A stretch of 64,000 nucleotides of DNA from Chryseobacterium culicis (GTDB lineage: Bacteria; Bacteroidota; Bacteroidia; Flavobacteriales; Weeksellaceae): positions 434,001 through 498,000 of the forward strand of contig NZ_PCPP01000002.1 in NCBI RefSeq assembly GCF_002979755.1, written 5' to 3'. How positions within the stretch are numbered: position 1 is the first letter of the stretch; each line of letters opens with the position of its first letter. This document shows, one piece after another, positions 51,438-60,061 of the stretch. The position numbers and the translations under genes are program-made. The notes under the pieces were generated by a model that did no database searches, had not been told where the DNA came from, and worked only from the letters and a program-made list of their open reading frames with translations.

Positions 51438-51783
51438 ATTTTATATATCTTTTAACCTCCTGTGTCAGGTTTAATATAAATTCCACAGGGATATCCTCTT
51501 CTGTATTGATAAGTAGAATTTTGAACTTCTTTCTGCCATCCTGAATCAGTTCAGGATAATCAAGTCTGTCACCGTGATAAAAACTCAGATAGTGTTTTTG
51601 GTATTTTTTGCTGTAATAGAAGTAGCACAGCATTTTCTTTTTGTATTTAATAAACGGAAGTCCGAAACTGAATGTTTCTGTAATATTTTCCGGATCTGAA
51701 GCTAAAATAGTATCACGCAAAAACAAAAGAGTACTTCTTTCAGGCTCTTCGATTCTGTAGAAATACTCTTGTATGGGGTTCAT
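51436..51783 (-). CDS. DUF1801 family protein
   Basis: A 115-residue soluble protein with the pattern ETFSFGLPFIKYKKKMLCYFYYSKK followed by LSFYHGDRLDYPELIQDGRKKFKILLINTEEDIP, matching DUF1801 (YdhG-like). No enzymatic activity is established for the family. It is 18 nt downstream of the ABC exporter gene on the same strand. Confidence 0.83.
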   Translation of the reverse strand: MNPIQEYFYRIEEPERSTLLFLRDTILASDPENITETFSFGLPFIKYKKKMLCYFYYSKKYQKHYLSFYHGDRLDYPELIQDGRKKFKILLINTEEDIPVEFILNLTQEVKRYIK

Positions 51784-51801
51784 TGTAATTCAGTTAAATG
51801 A

Positions 51802-53640
51802 TTAGTCAAAGTTTTGAAGTTCAACCAGTTTGTGGTATACGCCTCTTTTAGCAATCAGATCATGGTGTGTCCCTTGTTCTACAATATCACCTTTTTCCAT
51901 GACCACAATCCAGTCTGCTTTCTGAATGGTTGAAAGACGATGGGCAATGACTAAAGAAGTTCTGTTTTCCATCATTTTTTCCAGTGCATCCTGTACAAAT
52001 CTTTCAGATTCCGTATCCAGTGCAGAGGTGGCTTCATCCAGAATCATAATAGGTGGGTTTTTCAACACTGCTCTGGCAATAGAAACCCTTTGTTTCTGAC
52101 CTCCGGAAAGCTTTCCGCCATCATCACCGATATTGGTATCATATCCTTCTGGAAGATTGGTGATGAAGGTGTCTGCATTGGCAATTTTAGCGGCTGCAAT
52201 CACTTCTTCTCTGGTGGCATCAGGTTTACCCATCAGGATATTGTTGTAAACGGAATCATTGAATAATACAGATTCCTGTGTTACCATTCCCAGAAGCTTA
52301 CGGTATTTCTGTAATTTTAAATGCTTGATGTCTGTTCCGTCAATCAGAATTTCTCCTTCCGAAACATCATAGAATCTTGCTAAAAGATTGGCAATAGTTG
52401 TTTTACCACTTCCACTTTGCCCAACAAGAGCAACCGTTTTTCCTTTTTGGATGGAAAGTGAGAAATTTTTAAGAATCGTATGATCTTTATCGTAGTAAAA
52501 ACCAATATTATTAAACTCGATTGATTTATTTAATGTTGAGATGGAAACAGGGTTCGCTATTTCGTCAATTCTTACATCAGCATCAAGAATTGCCAACACC
52601 CTTTCAAGAGATGCTTCTCCTTTCTGCACATTCGAAATGGACTGGGATAAACTTTTTACAGGAGGTAAAATCTGGAAGAAAATACCCAGGAAAACCAGGA
52701 AATCTGCAGGTGAGATGCTTTGTTCTACAATGATTTGCTTTCCACCGTACCAGGCAATAATTAAAAAAGTAACGGAGCCTAAAAATTCGCTCATTGGAGA
52801 GGCCAATTCCTTTTTTCTTCCTAATCTTATTGAACTGTTAATCCATTTCTGCATAGACTGCATAAAACGGTTGTCCATTATTTTTTCTGCACTGAAAATC
52901 TTAATCACCTTTGTAGACTTTAATGTTTCGTCTACAATGGAGAAAATATTTCCCATCTCATTTTGAGCCTCGTGAGAATCTTTTTTCAGACTTTTTCCTA
53001 TTAAAGCAATCATTGTTCCCATTACAGGTAATACTAAAAGCGAGAAAAGAGTCATTTCTGTACTTAAAAAGAAAAGAGTCACCAACGTGCTTATCAGCAT
53101 AAAAGGAGCGTTGATTAATTCAACTAAACTTCCCAAAATATTCCCTTCAACTTCACCCACATCATTTGACATACGAGACATCAGATCTCCTTTTTTGCTT
53201 TCTGTAAAAAAGGAAACAGGCAGAGAAAGAATCTTTCTGTACATCGCTCCACGCAGGTCTTTAGTAACACCCACACGATAATTGATCAATAAAAATGAAC
53301 CTAAATATCTGAAAAGGTTTCTCAGTAGAAACATAAAAGCCGTTATCACGCAAAGCCAGGCCAAAACGTTAAGTGCCCCATGTTCGGTTACTAAACTCTG
53401 AACATAATAATTGGCATATTCTTTTGCATAAGAGAAAAAGTCTAAAATTTCTCCCGAATACACAGGGGGTTGGCTGTATTTTTTAGCCTCAATGGTGCCG
53501 AAAAGCATTCCCAAAACGGGTAGAATAGTTCCCAAAGAAGCAATTTGAAATACAGAATACAGGAGATTAAAAAATAAACTTCCGTAGATGTATTTTTGGT
53601 GGGGTCTTGCGAACTTTAGTATTTTAATATATTGGTTCAT
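51802..53640 (-). CDS. MsbA-like ABC exporter
   Basis: A 612-residue half-transporter: six-helix membrane domain (about 20-340) and ATPase domain with Walker A GQSGSGKT (near 404-411), signature LSGGQKQR (near 510) and Walker B MILDEATSALD. The architecture matches MsbA and multidrug exporters. Lipid A export is possible, but other lipids or drugs cannot be excluded. It runs with the DUF1801 gene. The unusually long insert before helix 2 is a loop of about 30 residues. Confidence 0.9.
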   Translation of the reverse strand: MNQYIKILKFARPHQKYIYGSLFFNLLYSVFQIASLGTILPVLGMLFGTIEAKKYSQPPVYSGEILDFFSYAKEYANYYVQSLVTEHGALNVLAWLCVITAFMFLLRNLFRYLGSFLLINYRVGVTKDLRGAMYRKILSLPVSFFTESKKGDLMSRMSNDVGEVEGNILGSLVELINAPFMLISTLVTLFFLSTEMTLFSLLVLPVMGTMIALIGKSLKKDSHEAQNEMGNIFSIVDETLKSTKVIKIFSAEKIMDNRFMQSMQKWINSSIRLGRKKELASPMSEFLGSVTFLIIAWYGGKQIIVEQSISPADFLVFLGIFFQILPPVKSLSQSISNVQKGEASLERVLAILDADVRIDEIANPVSISTLNKSIEFNNIGFYYDKDHTILKNFSLSIQKGKTVALVGQSGSGKTTIANLLARFYDVSEGEILIDGTDIKHLKLQKYRKLLGMVTQESVLFNDSVYNNILMGKPDATREEVIAAAKIANADTFITNLPEGYDTNIGDDGGKLSGGQKQRVSIARAVLKNPPIMILDEATSALDTESERFVQDALEKMMENRTSLVIAHRLSTIQKADWIVVMEKGDIVEQGTHHDLIAKRGVYHKLVELQNFD

Positions 53641-53824
53641 TCAATGAAAAAATTGGATAGCAAAATTACGTAAAATTAAAAGATAAGACGTTCTTAATCC
53701 TGTTTTACTTTAATGGATAAGTTTCAAAAAATGTCTTTTTGTTACAACTCACAACTATTGAATCTTATTTTTTGAATCAATAAGACTAAAGAACAGGAAG
53801 TAAAAGACTAAGGCTGTTTAATGC

Positions 53825-53848
53825 AAAAACCGCTATCTCAGCGGTTTT
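53825..53848 (-). terminator. Terminator of the M28 peptidase gene
   Basis: A 9-bp stem AAAACCGCT / AGCGGTTTT (loop ATCTC) with a minus-strand T-run. Confidence 0.8.
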
Positions 53849-53862
53849 CATATATGGTTTAA

Positions 53863-54783
53863 TTAAAATTTCACTTGGTCATTATATTTCGGAGCAAAGT
53901 TTTTAGGATTCAGTTTGTCCAGTGTTTTTCCCAAATTATTGATGATGTGGGTCATATTATCAAAATCTACAATATTGATATCATCATTTTCGTGGTGATA
54001 ATGAGATGCTTTGGTCATATCAACGGTTGAAAATGAATGGGCAATGATTTTCTTTTTTACAAAACTCACATTGTCTGAACGGTAGAAAAGCTGTTGTTTT
54101 GCATATGGGTCTGCATTGATTTTTAATCCATTCACAGCATTTTGATTGAAAAGTTCATCAAGATCCGAGAATCCGTCTCCTGTCATATATAATGCGTTTT
54201 TTCCCCATTGAGATTCTGTAGCGACCATTTCAAAATTGAAAAGAGCAGTCATCTTATTATAAATAGGATCCAGATTTTTATCCGTTGAAATAGCTCTTGA
54301 GCCCAGCATTCCTTTTTCTTCCCCATTGAATGCCATGAACACCATAGAGAATTCCGGTTTTTTGTTTTTGAAATAATCGGCAATACCTACCAGGGTGGTA
54401 ATTCCGCTGGCATCATCATCCGCTCCGTTGTAAATATTGTCTCCGCTTTTATCACTGGTTCCGATATGATCAAAATGCCCTGAGAATCCAAGATATTGAT
54501 CAGTTTTTCCCTTTTTGATTCCACAGACATTATATACCGTTTTTCCATTATAATCAAAAGGAACCAGATAAGATTTTCCGGTACAGTATTCCAGGTTATT
54601 TTCTTTGAAAAGCTTTGCAATATAGTTGGCAGCATTTTCATTTTCCTGAGTTCCGATTTCACGGCCTTTCATTTCATCTGAAGCAAGAGTGGAAAGAACT
54701 GTTTTTACTCTTTCCTTGGAAACCTCCTGTGCAAAAGTAAATATGGAGAATAGTGATAATGTAAGATACGTTAGCTTTTTCAT
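53863..54783 (-). CDS. M28-family zinc aminopeptidase
   Basis: A 306-residue secreted metallopeptidase. Signal peptide (1-18, TFA-QE), then the di-zinc centre of family M28: GHFDHIG, NGADDDASG, the catalytic NGEEKGMLGS (Glu-Glu), FEMV and the final His in ASHYHHENDD. It would release N-terminal amino acids from peptides in the periplasm or outside. Monocistronic, with a terminator at 53825. Confidence 0.93.
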   Translation of the reverse strand: MKKLTYLTLSLFSIFTFAQEVSKERVKTVLSTLASDEMKGREIGTQENENAANYIAKLFKENNLEYCTGKSYLVPFDYNGKTVYNVCGIKKGKTDQYLGFSGHFDHIGTSDKSGDNIYNGADDDASGITTLVGIADYFKNKKPEFSMVFMAFNGEEKGMLGSRAISTDKNLDPIYNKMTALFNFEMVATESQWGKNALYMTGDGFSDLDELFNQNAVNGLKINADPYAKQQLFYRSDNVSFVKKKIIAHSFSTVDMTKASHYHHENDDINIVDFDNMTHIINNLGKTLDKLNPKNFAPKYNDQVKF

Positions 54784-54872
54784 TGTCTTTTATTAAAAGT
54801 TATATGATCTGTCGTATTTCTGATCAAAAAGTTGCAATGAAATTACATAAATTAAATAAGAATATGAGATAA

Positions 54873-54902
54873 ATAAAAAACAGCTCCTTAAAAGAAGCTG
54901 TT
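54873..54902 (-). terminator. Terminator of the DUF4293 gene
   Basis: AACAGCT (54879-54885) pairs with AGCTGTT (54896-54902); the minus strand has a T-run immediately after. Confidence 0.65.
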
Positions 54903-54926
54903 CTCACTCAAAAAATCGTTGTAAGG

Positions 54927-55316
54927 CTATCGAAGTCTGTCTACAGATTTTACGAGCCTCTCATCTTTTCGGATGCAAATGTTTGCAATAAGCAGACAGA
55001 TCACCGCAAGCAATGGGAAAATCGGCTCAATACCCTTCTCAGGAAAATGAATTCCTCCGGATAAGTTTAGTAACCAGTACGCCAATACACCAATCAACAA
55101 AACGTTTATAATGATGCTGATGGTATTCAGCAAAATTTGTCTTTTTCTGTTTTTGAAACTAAAAATACTTAATGCTCCTGTAATAACAAGCACGATACAG
55201 CTTATATTAAGCAAGGGAATACTGTCAGAAATGACAACATCCTGTCCTGTTATGAAAAGGAAAACTGCAGCTAAAACTGCTAATAAAGTCCATATAGTTT
55301 GTATTCTCTGTAGCAT
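54927..55316 (-). CDS. DUF4293 membrane protein
   Basis: A 129-residue protein with four predicted helices (about 6-24, 33-52, 60-84, 97-114) and a basic C-terminus ending ERLVKSVDRLR, matching DUF4293. The family regularly lies divergently beside rho in Flavobacteriia, as here; both promoters interleave at 55335-55381. Function unknown. Confidence 0.87.
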   Translation of the reverse strand: MLQRIQTIWTLLAVLAAVFLFITGQDVVISDSIPLLNISCIVLVITGALSIFSFKNRKRQILLNTISIIINVLLIGVLAYWLLNLSGGIHFPEKGIEPIFPLLAVICLLIANICIRKDERLVKSVDRLR

Positions 55317-55334
55317 TGAATATTAAATTCTAGG

Positions 55335-55381
55335 CAAAAATAATATAAATTTTGCACAATTCAAAAATAAGTGTAGATTTG
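55335..55381. promoter_or_regulatory. Interleaved divergent promoters of DUF4293 and rho
   Basis: Plus strand: TTTG (TTG 55352-55354), 19-nt spacer, TAGATTTG (55374-55381) for rho. Minus strand: TTG (55362-55364), 19-nt spacer, TATTTTTG (55335-55342) for DUF4293. Each -33 element lies within the other promoter's spacer. Confidence 0.6.
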
Positions 55382-55459
55382 CATTATACAATGTACTTGA
55401 AAACCAAAGTCACCGGACTTACTTTTCTTACTCACAATTAATTACATTTTTACATAAAT

Positions 55460-57289
55460 ATGTTTAACATAGAAACGTTAAGGTCAAAATCCGTAACGGA
55501 ACTGACTAAAATCTTAAAAGATTTGGGCGTTAAAGTTGCAAGAACCAGCAATGAAAATGACAAGATCTTTGCTATTCTTGACTTTCAGGCTTCTAACCCT
55601 AAAGTTGCAAAAGATTATTTCAACGCCACAGAAACCACCAGTGTAAATACTGAAGAGGCCTCAGCAGAAAAACCTGCTAAAGCCCCGGCAAGAAAAGCTG
55701 CCCCCAAAAAACCGGCAGCCCCCAAGCCAAAAGCAAATACAAAAGCTCCGGTAGAACCTAAAGAAGAGGAAAAAATAGAAGAAAAGGTTCCTGCTGCTGA
55801 AGAAGTAAAACAGGAAGAGCCCAAAGCTGAAGCCACTGCAATCGTAACAGAAGATACATCAGCCACCGCTCAAGCTAAAAAGAAAAGAAAAAGAGTTTCT
55901 ACCAATACAGGTAATACTGAAGTATCTCAGGAAAAACCAGAAGCTCCAAAAAACACAGATTCTCAAGAGCCTGCCCAGGCCGAAGAAAAGCCTAACAATC
56001 CTCCTCAACAACAGGCTAACAGACCTCAAAAAGGACATAACCATCCACAGAACAGTGGAAACCAACATAAAAACCAAAACCAGAACCAACATCAGCATCA
56101 AAACCAAAATCAGAATCAAAACAGACATTCTGAAAAGGCAGAGGAGCAGCACGACCATAAAAAAGAATTTAATTTCGATGGATTGGTAAGCATTGAAGGG
56201 GTGTTGGAAATCTTACCCGATAACTACGGATTTTTACGTTCCTCAGATTTTAGCTATATCTCTTCTCCGGATGACGTGTATGTATCTACAGCACAGATCA
56301 GGAATTATGGGTTGAAAACCGGAGATACAGTTAAAGGAATTGTAAGACTTCCGAAAGAAGGAGAGAAATATTTTTCATTATTGAAACCTACAGAAGTTAA
56401 CGGGCGTGACCTTGCATTTATCAAGGACCGTGTAGCTTTTGAATATTTGACTCCGCTTTTCCCGGAAGAAAAATTCAATTTGGCAGGAAGTAACTCCACT
56501 ATTTCGACAAGAATTGTAGATTTATTTGCCCCTATTGGAAAAGGACAAAGAGCAATGATTGTTGCACAGCCTAAAACAGGTAAAACAATGTTGCTTAAAG
56601 ATATCGCCAATTCTATTGCGGCCAACCACCCGGAGGTATATATGATGGTTCTTTTGATCGATGAACGTCCGGAAGAAGTTACAGATATGGAAAGAAGTGT
56701 AAATGCAGAAGTAATTGCATCTACATTTGATGAAGCGGCAGAAAAACATGTGAAGGTAGCTAATCTTGTTCTTGCAAAAGCACAAAGAATGGTAGAATGT
56801 GGACATGATGTGGTGATTTTGCTGGACTCTATTACAAGACTGGCAAGAGCATACAATACGGTTACTCCGGCATCAGGTAAAGTTCTTTCTGGTGGGGTAG
56901 ACGCTAATGCGCTTCACAAGCCAAAAAGATTCTTTGGAGCCGCAAGAAAAATTGAAGGTGGAGGATCTTTAACAATTATTGCAACAGCATTGATTGACAC
57001 AGGATCTAAAATGGATGAAGTAATCTTTGAAGAATTTAAAGGTACAGGAAATATGGAGCTTCAGTTAGACAGAAAAATTGCTAACAGAAGAATTTATCCG
57101 GCTATCGATTTAATTTCTTCCAGTACTCGTAGAGATGATCTTCTTTTAGATGAAGTGACTTCTCAGAGAATGTGGATCTTCAGAAAATATCTTTCTGAAA
57201 TGAATCCTGTAGAAGCTATGGAATTTGTTAATAAGAACATCAAAGGAACTCTGAATAATGAAGAATTCCTGATGTCAATGAATAAATAA
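55460..57289 (+). CDS. rho: Transcription termination factor Rho with a large N/Q/H-rich insert
   Basis: A 609-residue RNA-dependent hexameric ATPase. Rho-N helix domain (about 1-50), then a low-complexity insert (about 60-235): an Ala/Pro/Lys/Glu part followed by Asn/Gln/His-rich sequence; next the cold-shock-like RNA-binding domain ([23 protein letters not shown]) and the ATPase with Walker A PKTGKT near residue 371. E. coli Rho (419 residues) lacks the insert. In Bacteroides thetaiotaomicron a similar disordered region drives Rho phase separation (established there), so a like role is plausible. Confidence 0.95.
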   Translation: MFNIETLRSKSVTELTKILKDLGVKVARTSNENDKIFAILDFQASNPKVAKDYFNATETTSVNTEEASAEKPAKAPARKAAPKKPAAPKPKANTKAPVEPKEEEKIEEKVPAAEEVKQEEPKAEATAIVTEDTSATAQAKKKRKRVSTNTGNTEVSQEKPEAPKNTDSQEPAQAEEKPNNPPQQQANRPQKGHNHPQNSGNQHKNQNQNQHQHQNQNQNQNRHSEKAEEQHDHKKEFNFDGLVSIEGVLEILPDNYGFLRSSDFSYISSPDDVYVSTAQIRNYGLKTGDTVKGIVRLPKEGEKYFSLLKPTEVNGRDLAFIKDRVAFEYLTPLFPEEKFNLAGSNSTISTRIVDLFAPIGKGQRAMIVAQPKTGKTMLLKDIANSIAANHPEVYMMVLLIDERPEEVTDMERSVNAEVIASTFDEAAEKHVKVANLVLAKAQRMVECGHDVVILLDSITRLARAYNTVTPASGKVLSGGVDANALHKPKRFFGAARKIEGGGSLTIIATALIDTGSKMDEVIFEEFKGTGNMELQLDRKIANRRIYPAIDLISSSTRRDDLLLDEVTSQRMWIFRKYLSEMNPVEAMEFVNKNIKGTLNNEEFLMSMNK

Positions 57290-57311
57290 ATTTAATTTAA
57301 TATTGTTAAAT

Positions 57312-57343
57312 AAAAAGCACGGATCATTAGGTTCGTGCTTTTT
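57312..57343 (+). terminator. Terminator of rho
   Basis: AAAAGCACG / CGTGCTTTT stem with a T-rich tail. Confidence 0.75.
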
Positions 57344-57428
57344 GTTAGTATTTAATAAAAAAATAAAACTTAATTCATTCTAAATCAATATATCAATGTT
57401 AAAGATTTATTAAAGTAATCCACAATCC

Positions 57429-57459
57429 TTGATAATCCCTTAAATATTGGCTAATTTTG
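57429..57459 (+). promoter_or_regulatory. Promoter of sodA
   Basis: TTG (57429-57431), 20-nt spacer and TAATTTTG (57452-57459), which fit the Bacteroidota consensus; sodA starts 25 nt later. Confidence 0.6.
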
Positions 57460-57484
57460 AATTATAACATTAAAAATAAAGATT

Positions 57485-58081
57485 ATGTCATTTGAATTAC
57501 CAAAACTAGGATATGCATACGATGCATTAGAGCCAACTATCGATGCAAGAACTATGGAAATCCACCATACAAAACACCACCAGGCATATATTGACAATTT
57601 AAATAAAGCAATTGAAGGAACTGAACTAGCAGGAAAAACGATTGAAGAAATCTGCCAGACAGGAACAGACAAACCAGCAGTAAGAAACAACGGTGGAGGT
57701 CACTTCAACCACTCTTTATTCTGGGAAATTTTAACTCCAGGAGGAAGCAAGGAGCCAGTAGGAAATGTAAAAGCTGCTATTGAAAATTATGGTGGTCTTG
57801 ACAAATTCAAAACTGATTTTTCTGATGCTGCTAAAACAAGATTCGGTTCAGGATGGGCTTGGTTAGTAAAAAATGCTGACGGTTCTGTATCTGTTTCTTC
57901 TACACCTAATCAGGATAACCCATTAATGCCTGTAGCAGACGTTAAAGGAACACCTGTTTTAGGATTAGATGTTTGGGAGCACGCTTATTATTTAAACTAC
58001 CAAAACAGAAGACCTGATTATGTTTCTGCATTTTTCGATGTAGTAAACTGGGATAAAGTAGAGGAATTATTCAATAAATAA
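57485..58081 (+). CDS. sodA: Superoxide dismutase (Mn/Fe family)
   Basis: A 198-residue enzyme dismutating superoxide. Metal ligands: His27 in [12 protein letters not shown], His76 in [10 protein letters not shown], Asp162 and His166 in DVWEHAYYL. The Gln in STPNQDNPL supports the Mn-type, though cambialistic use is possible. No signal peptide, so cytoplasmic. Own promoter and terminator. Confidence 0.95.
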   Translation: MSFELPKLGYAYDALEPTIDARTMEIHHTKHHQAYIDNLNKAIEGTELAGKTIEEICQTGTDKPAVRNNGGGHFNHSLFWEILTPGGSKEPVGNVKAAIENYGGLDKFKTDFSDAAKTRFGSGWAWLVKNADGSVSVSSTPNQDNPLMPVADVKGTPVLGLDVWEHAYYLNYQNRRPDYVSAFFDVVNWDKVEELFNK

Positions 58082-58102
58082 TTTTCAGCTATTATAAAAA
58101 TG

Positions 58103-58133
58103 AAAAGGTTCAGAATTACTCTGAACCTTTTTT
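58103..58133 (+). terminator. Terminator of sodA
   Basis: An 11-bp stem AAAGGTTCAGA / TCTGAACCTTT followed by a T-run. Confidence 0.85.
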
Positions 58134-58152
58134 ATTGGGAATTATGTAATAC

Positions 58153-58572
58153 TTACCTTATGGAGTCACTTCCGGTTAGCCCGTTCAATCTTAGTTTGTA
58201 TTTCCAGTTGACATACACGAAAACCTGGTATAATTTATATTCAAACTTGATCCCGTACTTTTCCTGAGGATCATAATCTATCCCGGATTCTATAATATCT
58301 CTATATCTGCCGGAATTATAATAGCCGTTCCATTCGTTGACCAAAAATGTATTTTTTGTCTTGAGATAAGATTCTGTATACTGACTGATGGGTTTAGCCA
58401 CTGCGTTCAGAAAATAATCAAACTGAGTATCAATGACCGTAAGATCCCATTCGCCGTCTTCGTTTTTAGAAGGCTTCATTTCATGTTGCTCTTTATCTTT
58501 CTTAGGAGTTTCCTGAGAAAAACAGCTGAAAGGGATCCATGCAATCATTATTAATAAAAAAATATTTTTCAT
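58153..58572 (-). CDS. DUF6146 lipoprotein
   Basis: A 139-residue lipoprotein (lipobox around IPFSC, Cys17) with a charged linker and a C-terminal domain (TQFDYFLNAVAKPISQYTESYLKTKNTFLVNEWN...) matching the flavobacterial DUF6146 family. The start at 58572 gives a proper lipoprotein signal; an upstream in-frame ATG at 58605 would overlap the preceding terminator. No function is known. Confidence 0.83.
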   Translation of the reverse strand: MKNIFLLIMIAWIPFSCFSQETPKKDKEQHEMKPSKNEDGEWDLTVIDTQFDYFLNAVAKPISQYTESYLKTKNTFLVNEWNGYYNSGRYRDIIESGIDYDPQEKYGIKFEYKLYQVFVYVNWKYKLRLNGLTGSDSIR

Positions 58573-58589
58573 GATATAGGTATTTACAT

Positions 58590-58616
58590 AAAAAAAGCAC
58601 TCCAATAAGAGTGCCT
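58590..58616 (-). terminator. Terminator of the endonuclease-fold gene
   Basis: GCACTC-CAATAA-GAGTGC (58597-58614) with a run of T on the minus strand, 18 nt before the DUF6146 start. Confidence 0.75.
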
Positions 58617-58623
58617 AACTTTT

Positions 58624-59814
58624 TTATGGTTCTTTCTGAAGAACTACAAATGCCGGAAAGTGGTCACTATAGCCTCCTGTAAACTGGTCTCCATTCCAGG
58701 ATCTGAAAGGATATCCTTTATAATTTCCTTCTTTATTGACTAAATAAGCGGGTGCAAAAATCTCTGCCTTATAAACAGAATATTCTTTTGTCACCTGATC
58801 TGAAATTACGTTTTTAGAAACGATGATCTGGTCAAACAGGTTGGGAGCATCCTGATAAGCCAAAGAAGCCACTCCTTTCTTATATAAAGGATACATCAGA
58901 TTTAGATAAGGTGTTTCTTCACTTAAATCTTTAGGGCTTGCCTGGGCTTTCAGGTGGTTTTTTAAACTTGGGCTTACAGGATCATCGTTAAAGTCACCCA
59001 TCGCAAAAAGCTTTGTGGTTGGGTCTGCAGCTCTTACACTGTCCATCTGTTGTTTTAACAATGCAGCGGCTGCATTTCTTTTAGGTAAAGAAATCGCTTC
59101 ACCACCTCTTCTGGAAGGCCAGTGGTTCATGAAAAATGCTACTTTTTCATTATCTAAAAACCCAGTTACGACAAGGATGTCTCTGGTATATTCTCTTTTT
59201 CCGTTGTCACCGTAAATTTTCAGTTCTTTTTTTAATGAATTGGTAGGGGTGAATCTTCTTTTCTGGTAGATCAGCGCTACGTCAATCCCTCTGTAGTCAT
59301 AAGAATTGTAATGAATAATTCCGTAGTCATATTTCTTTAAAGCAGGTTCGTTCACAAGATCCTGAATGACCTGTCTGTTTTCAACCTCGATTAAGCCAAC
59401 TACTGCCGGAGCTGTTTTGGTATACTGTGCGCCCATTTCGGAAATTACTTTAGCTTCATTAGCCAGTTTCGCTTTGTAAATTTTAGTTCCGTAGTTCTTG
59501 GCACTTTTTGGGGTAAATTCCTCAGATCCACTTTGTTCTCTTACGGCTTTTTTTCCTTTTAATGCTCCGTCACTCCATGGTCCGTCGTATTTTTCAGCTT
59601 CCAGAAATTTGATAGAATCCATAGGGATACTTCTGTGGAAAGCAGGATTTTTTATGTCTTTTGTTCCGTCAATATAATCTGCTGAACGGATAGTGTCCCA
59701 AAGGTTTTCTACATTTAAAAAACCTACGGTAGCTACTTTTCTCAGTTTTCCCTGTTGTTGTGAGAATGCCACGATCGAAATAAGAATGGCAAACAGACTC
59801 GAAAATCTCTTCAT
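58624..59814 (-). CDS. Secreted endonuclease/exonuclease/phosphatase-fold protein
   Basis: A 396-residue exported protein: signal peptide (1-18, AFS-QQ) then the EEP fold with VGLIEVENRQVI (metal-binding Glu), YNSYDYRGIDVALIY, FFMNHWPSRRGG, AMGDFNDDP and GGYSDHFPAFVVL (catalytic Asp-His). Such enzymes cut nucleic acids, lipids or phosphoesters. The divergent receptor and DUF5689 lipoprotein, whose family is often linked to secreted nucleases, suggest extracellular nucleic-acid or phosphate scavenging (inference). Confidence 0.9.
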   Translation of the reverse strand: MKRFSSLFAILISIVAFSQQQGKLRKVATVGFLNVENLWDTIRSADYIDGTKDIKNPAFHRSIPMDSIKFLEAEKYDGPWSDGALKGKKAVREQSGSEEFTPKSAKNYGTKIYKAKLANEAKVISEMGAQYTKTAPAVVGLIEVENRQVIQDLVNEPALKKYDYGIIHYNSYDYRGIDVALIYQKRRFTPTNSLKKELKIYGDNGKREYTRDILVVTGFLDNEKVAFFMNHWPSRRGGEAISLPKRNAAAALLKQQMDSVRAADPTTKLFAMGDFNDDPVSPSLKNHLKAQASPKDLSEETPYLNLMYPLYKKGVASLAYQDAPNLFDQIIVSKNVISDQVTKEYSVYKAEIFAPAYLVNKEGNYKGYPFRSWNGDQFTGGYSDHFPAFVVLQKEP

Positions 59815-59991
59815 CTCTTTAGCGTTTTATTATTCTGTTAATTACAAATTTACTTTTTTTTAATTCACTGCGTTTTAAATATTTGTAAATTTAAAAGCAG
59901 TAATTCGAACCTCTCTTTTATAATGATTCTTAAAAGATTGCAATGTTATGAAAAAATAATGTTAAAAAAGTTCTGAATTACAAAATTTGAT

Positions 59992-59999
59992 TAAATTTG
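59992..59999 (+). promoter_or_regulatory. -7 box of the TonB receptor gene
   Basis: TAAATTTG, fitting the -7 consensus, 62 nt before the start; a -33 TTG is not clear. Confidence 0.4.
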
Positions 60000-60061
60000 T
60001 GCCCCCAACTTTTAAACTGTTGAAAATTAACAAGAAAAGTATTTAAAAAATAAATATACTC

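Noticed and set aside
56305-56856. Open frame of 183 codons antisense to rho
   Set aside because: Shadow of the conserved ATPase domain.
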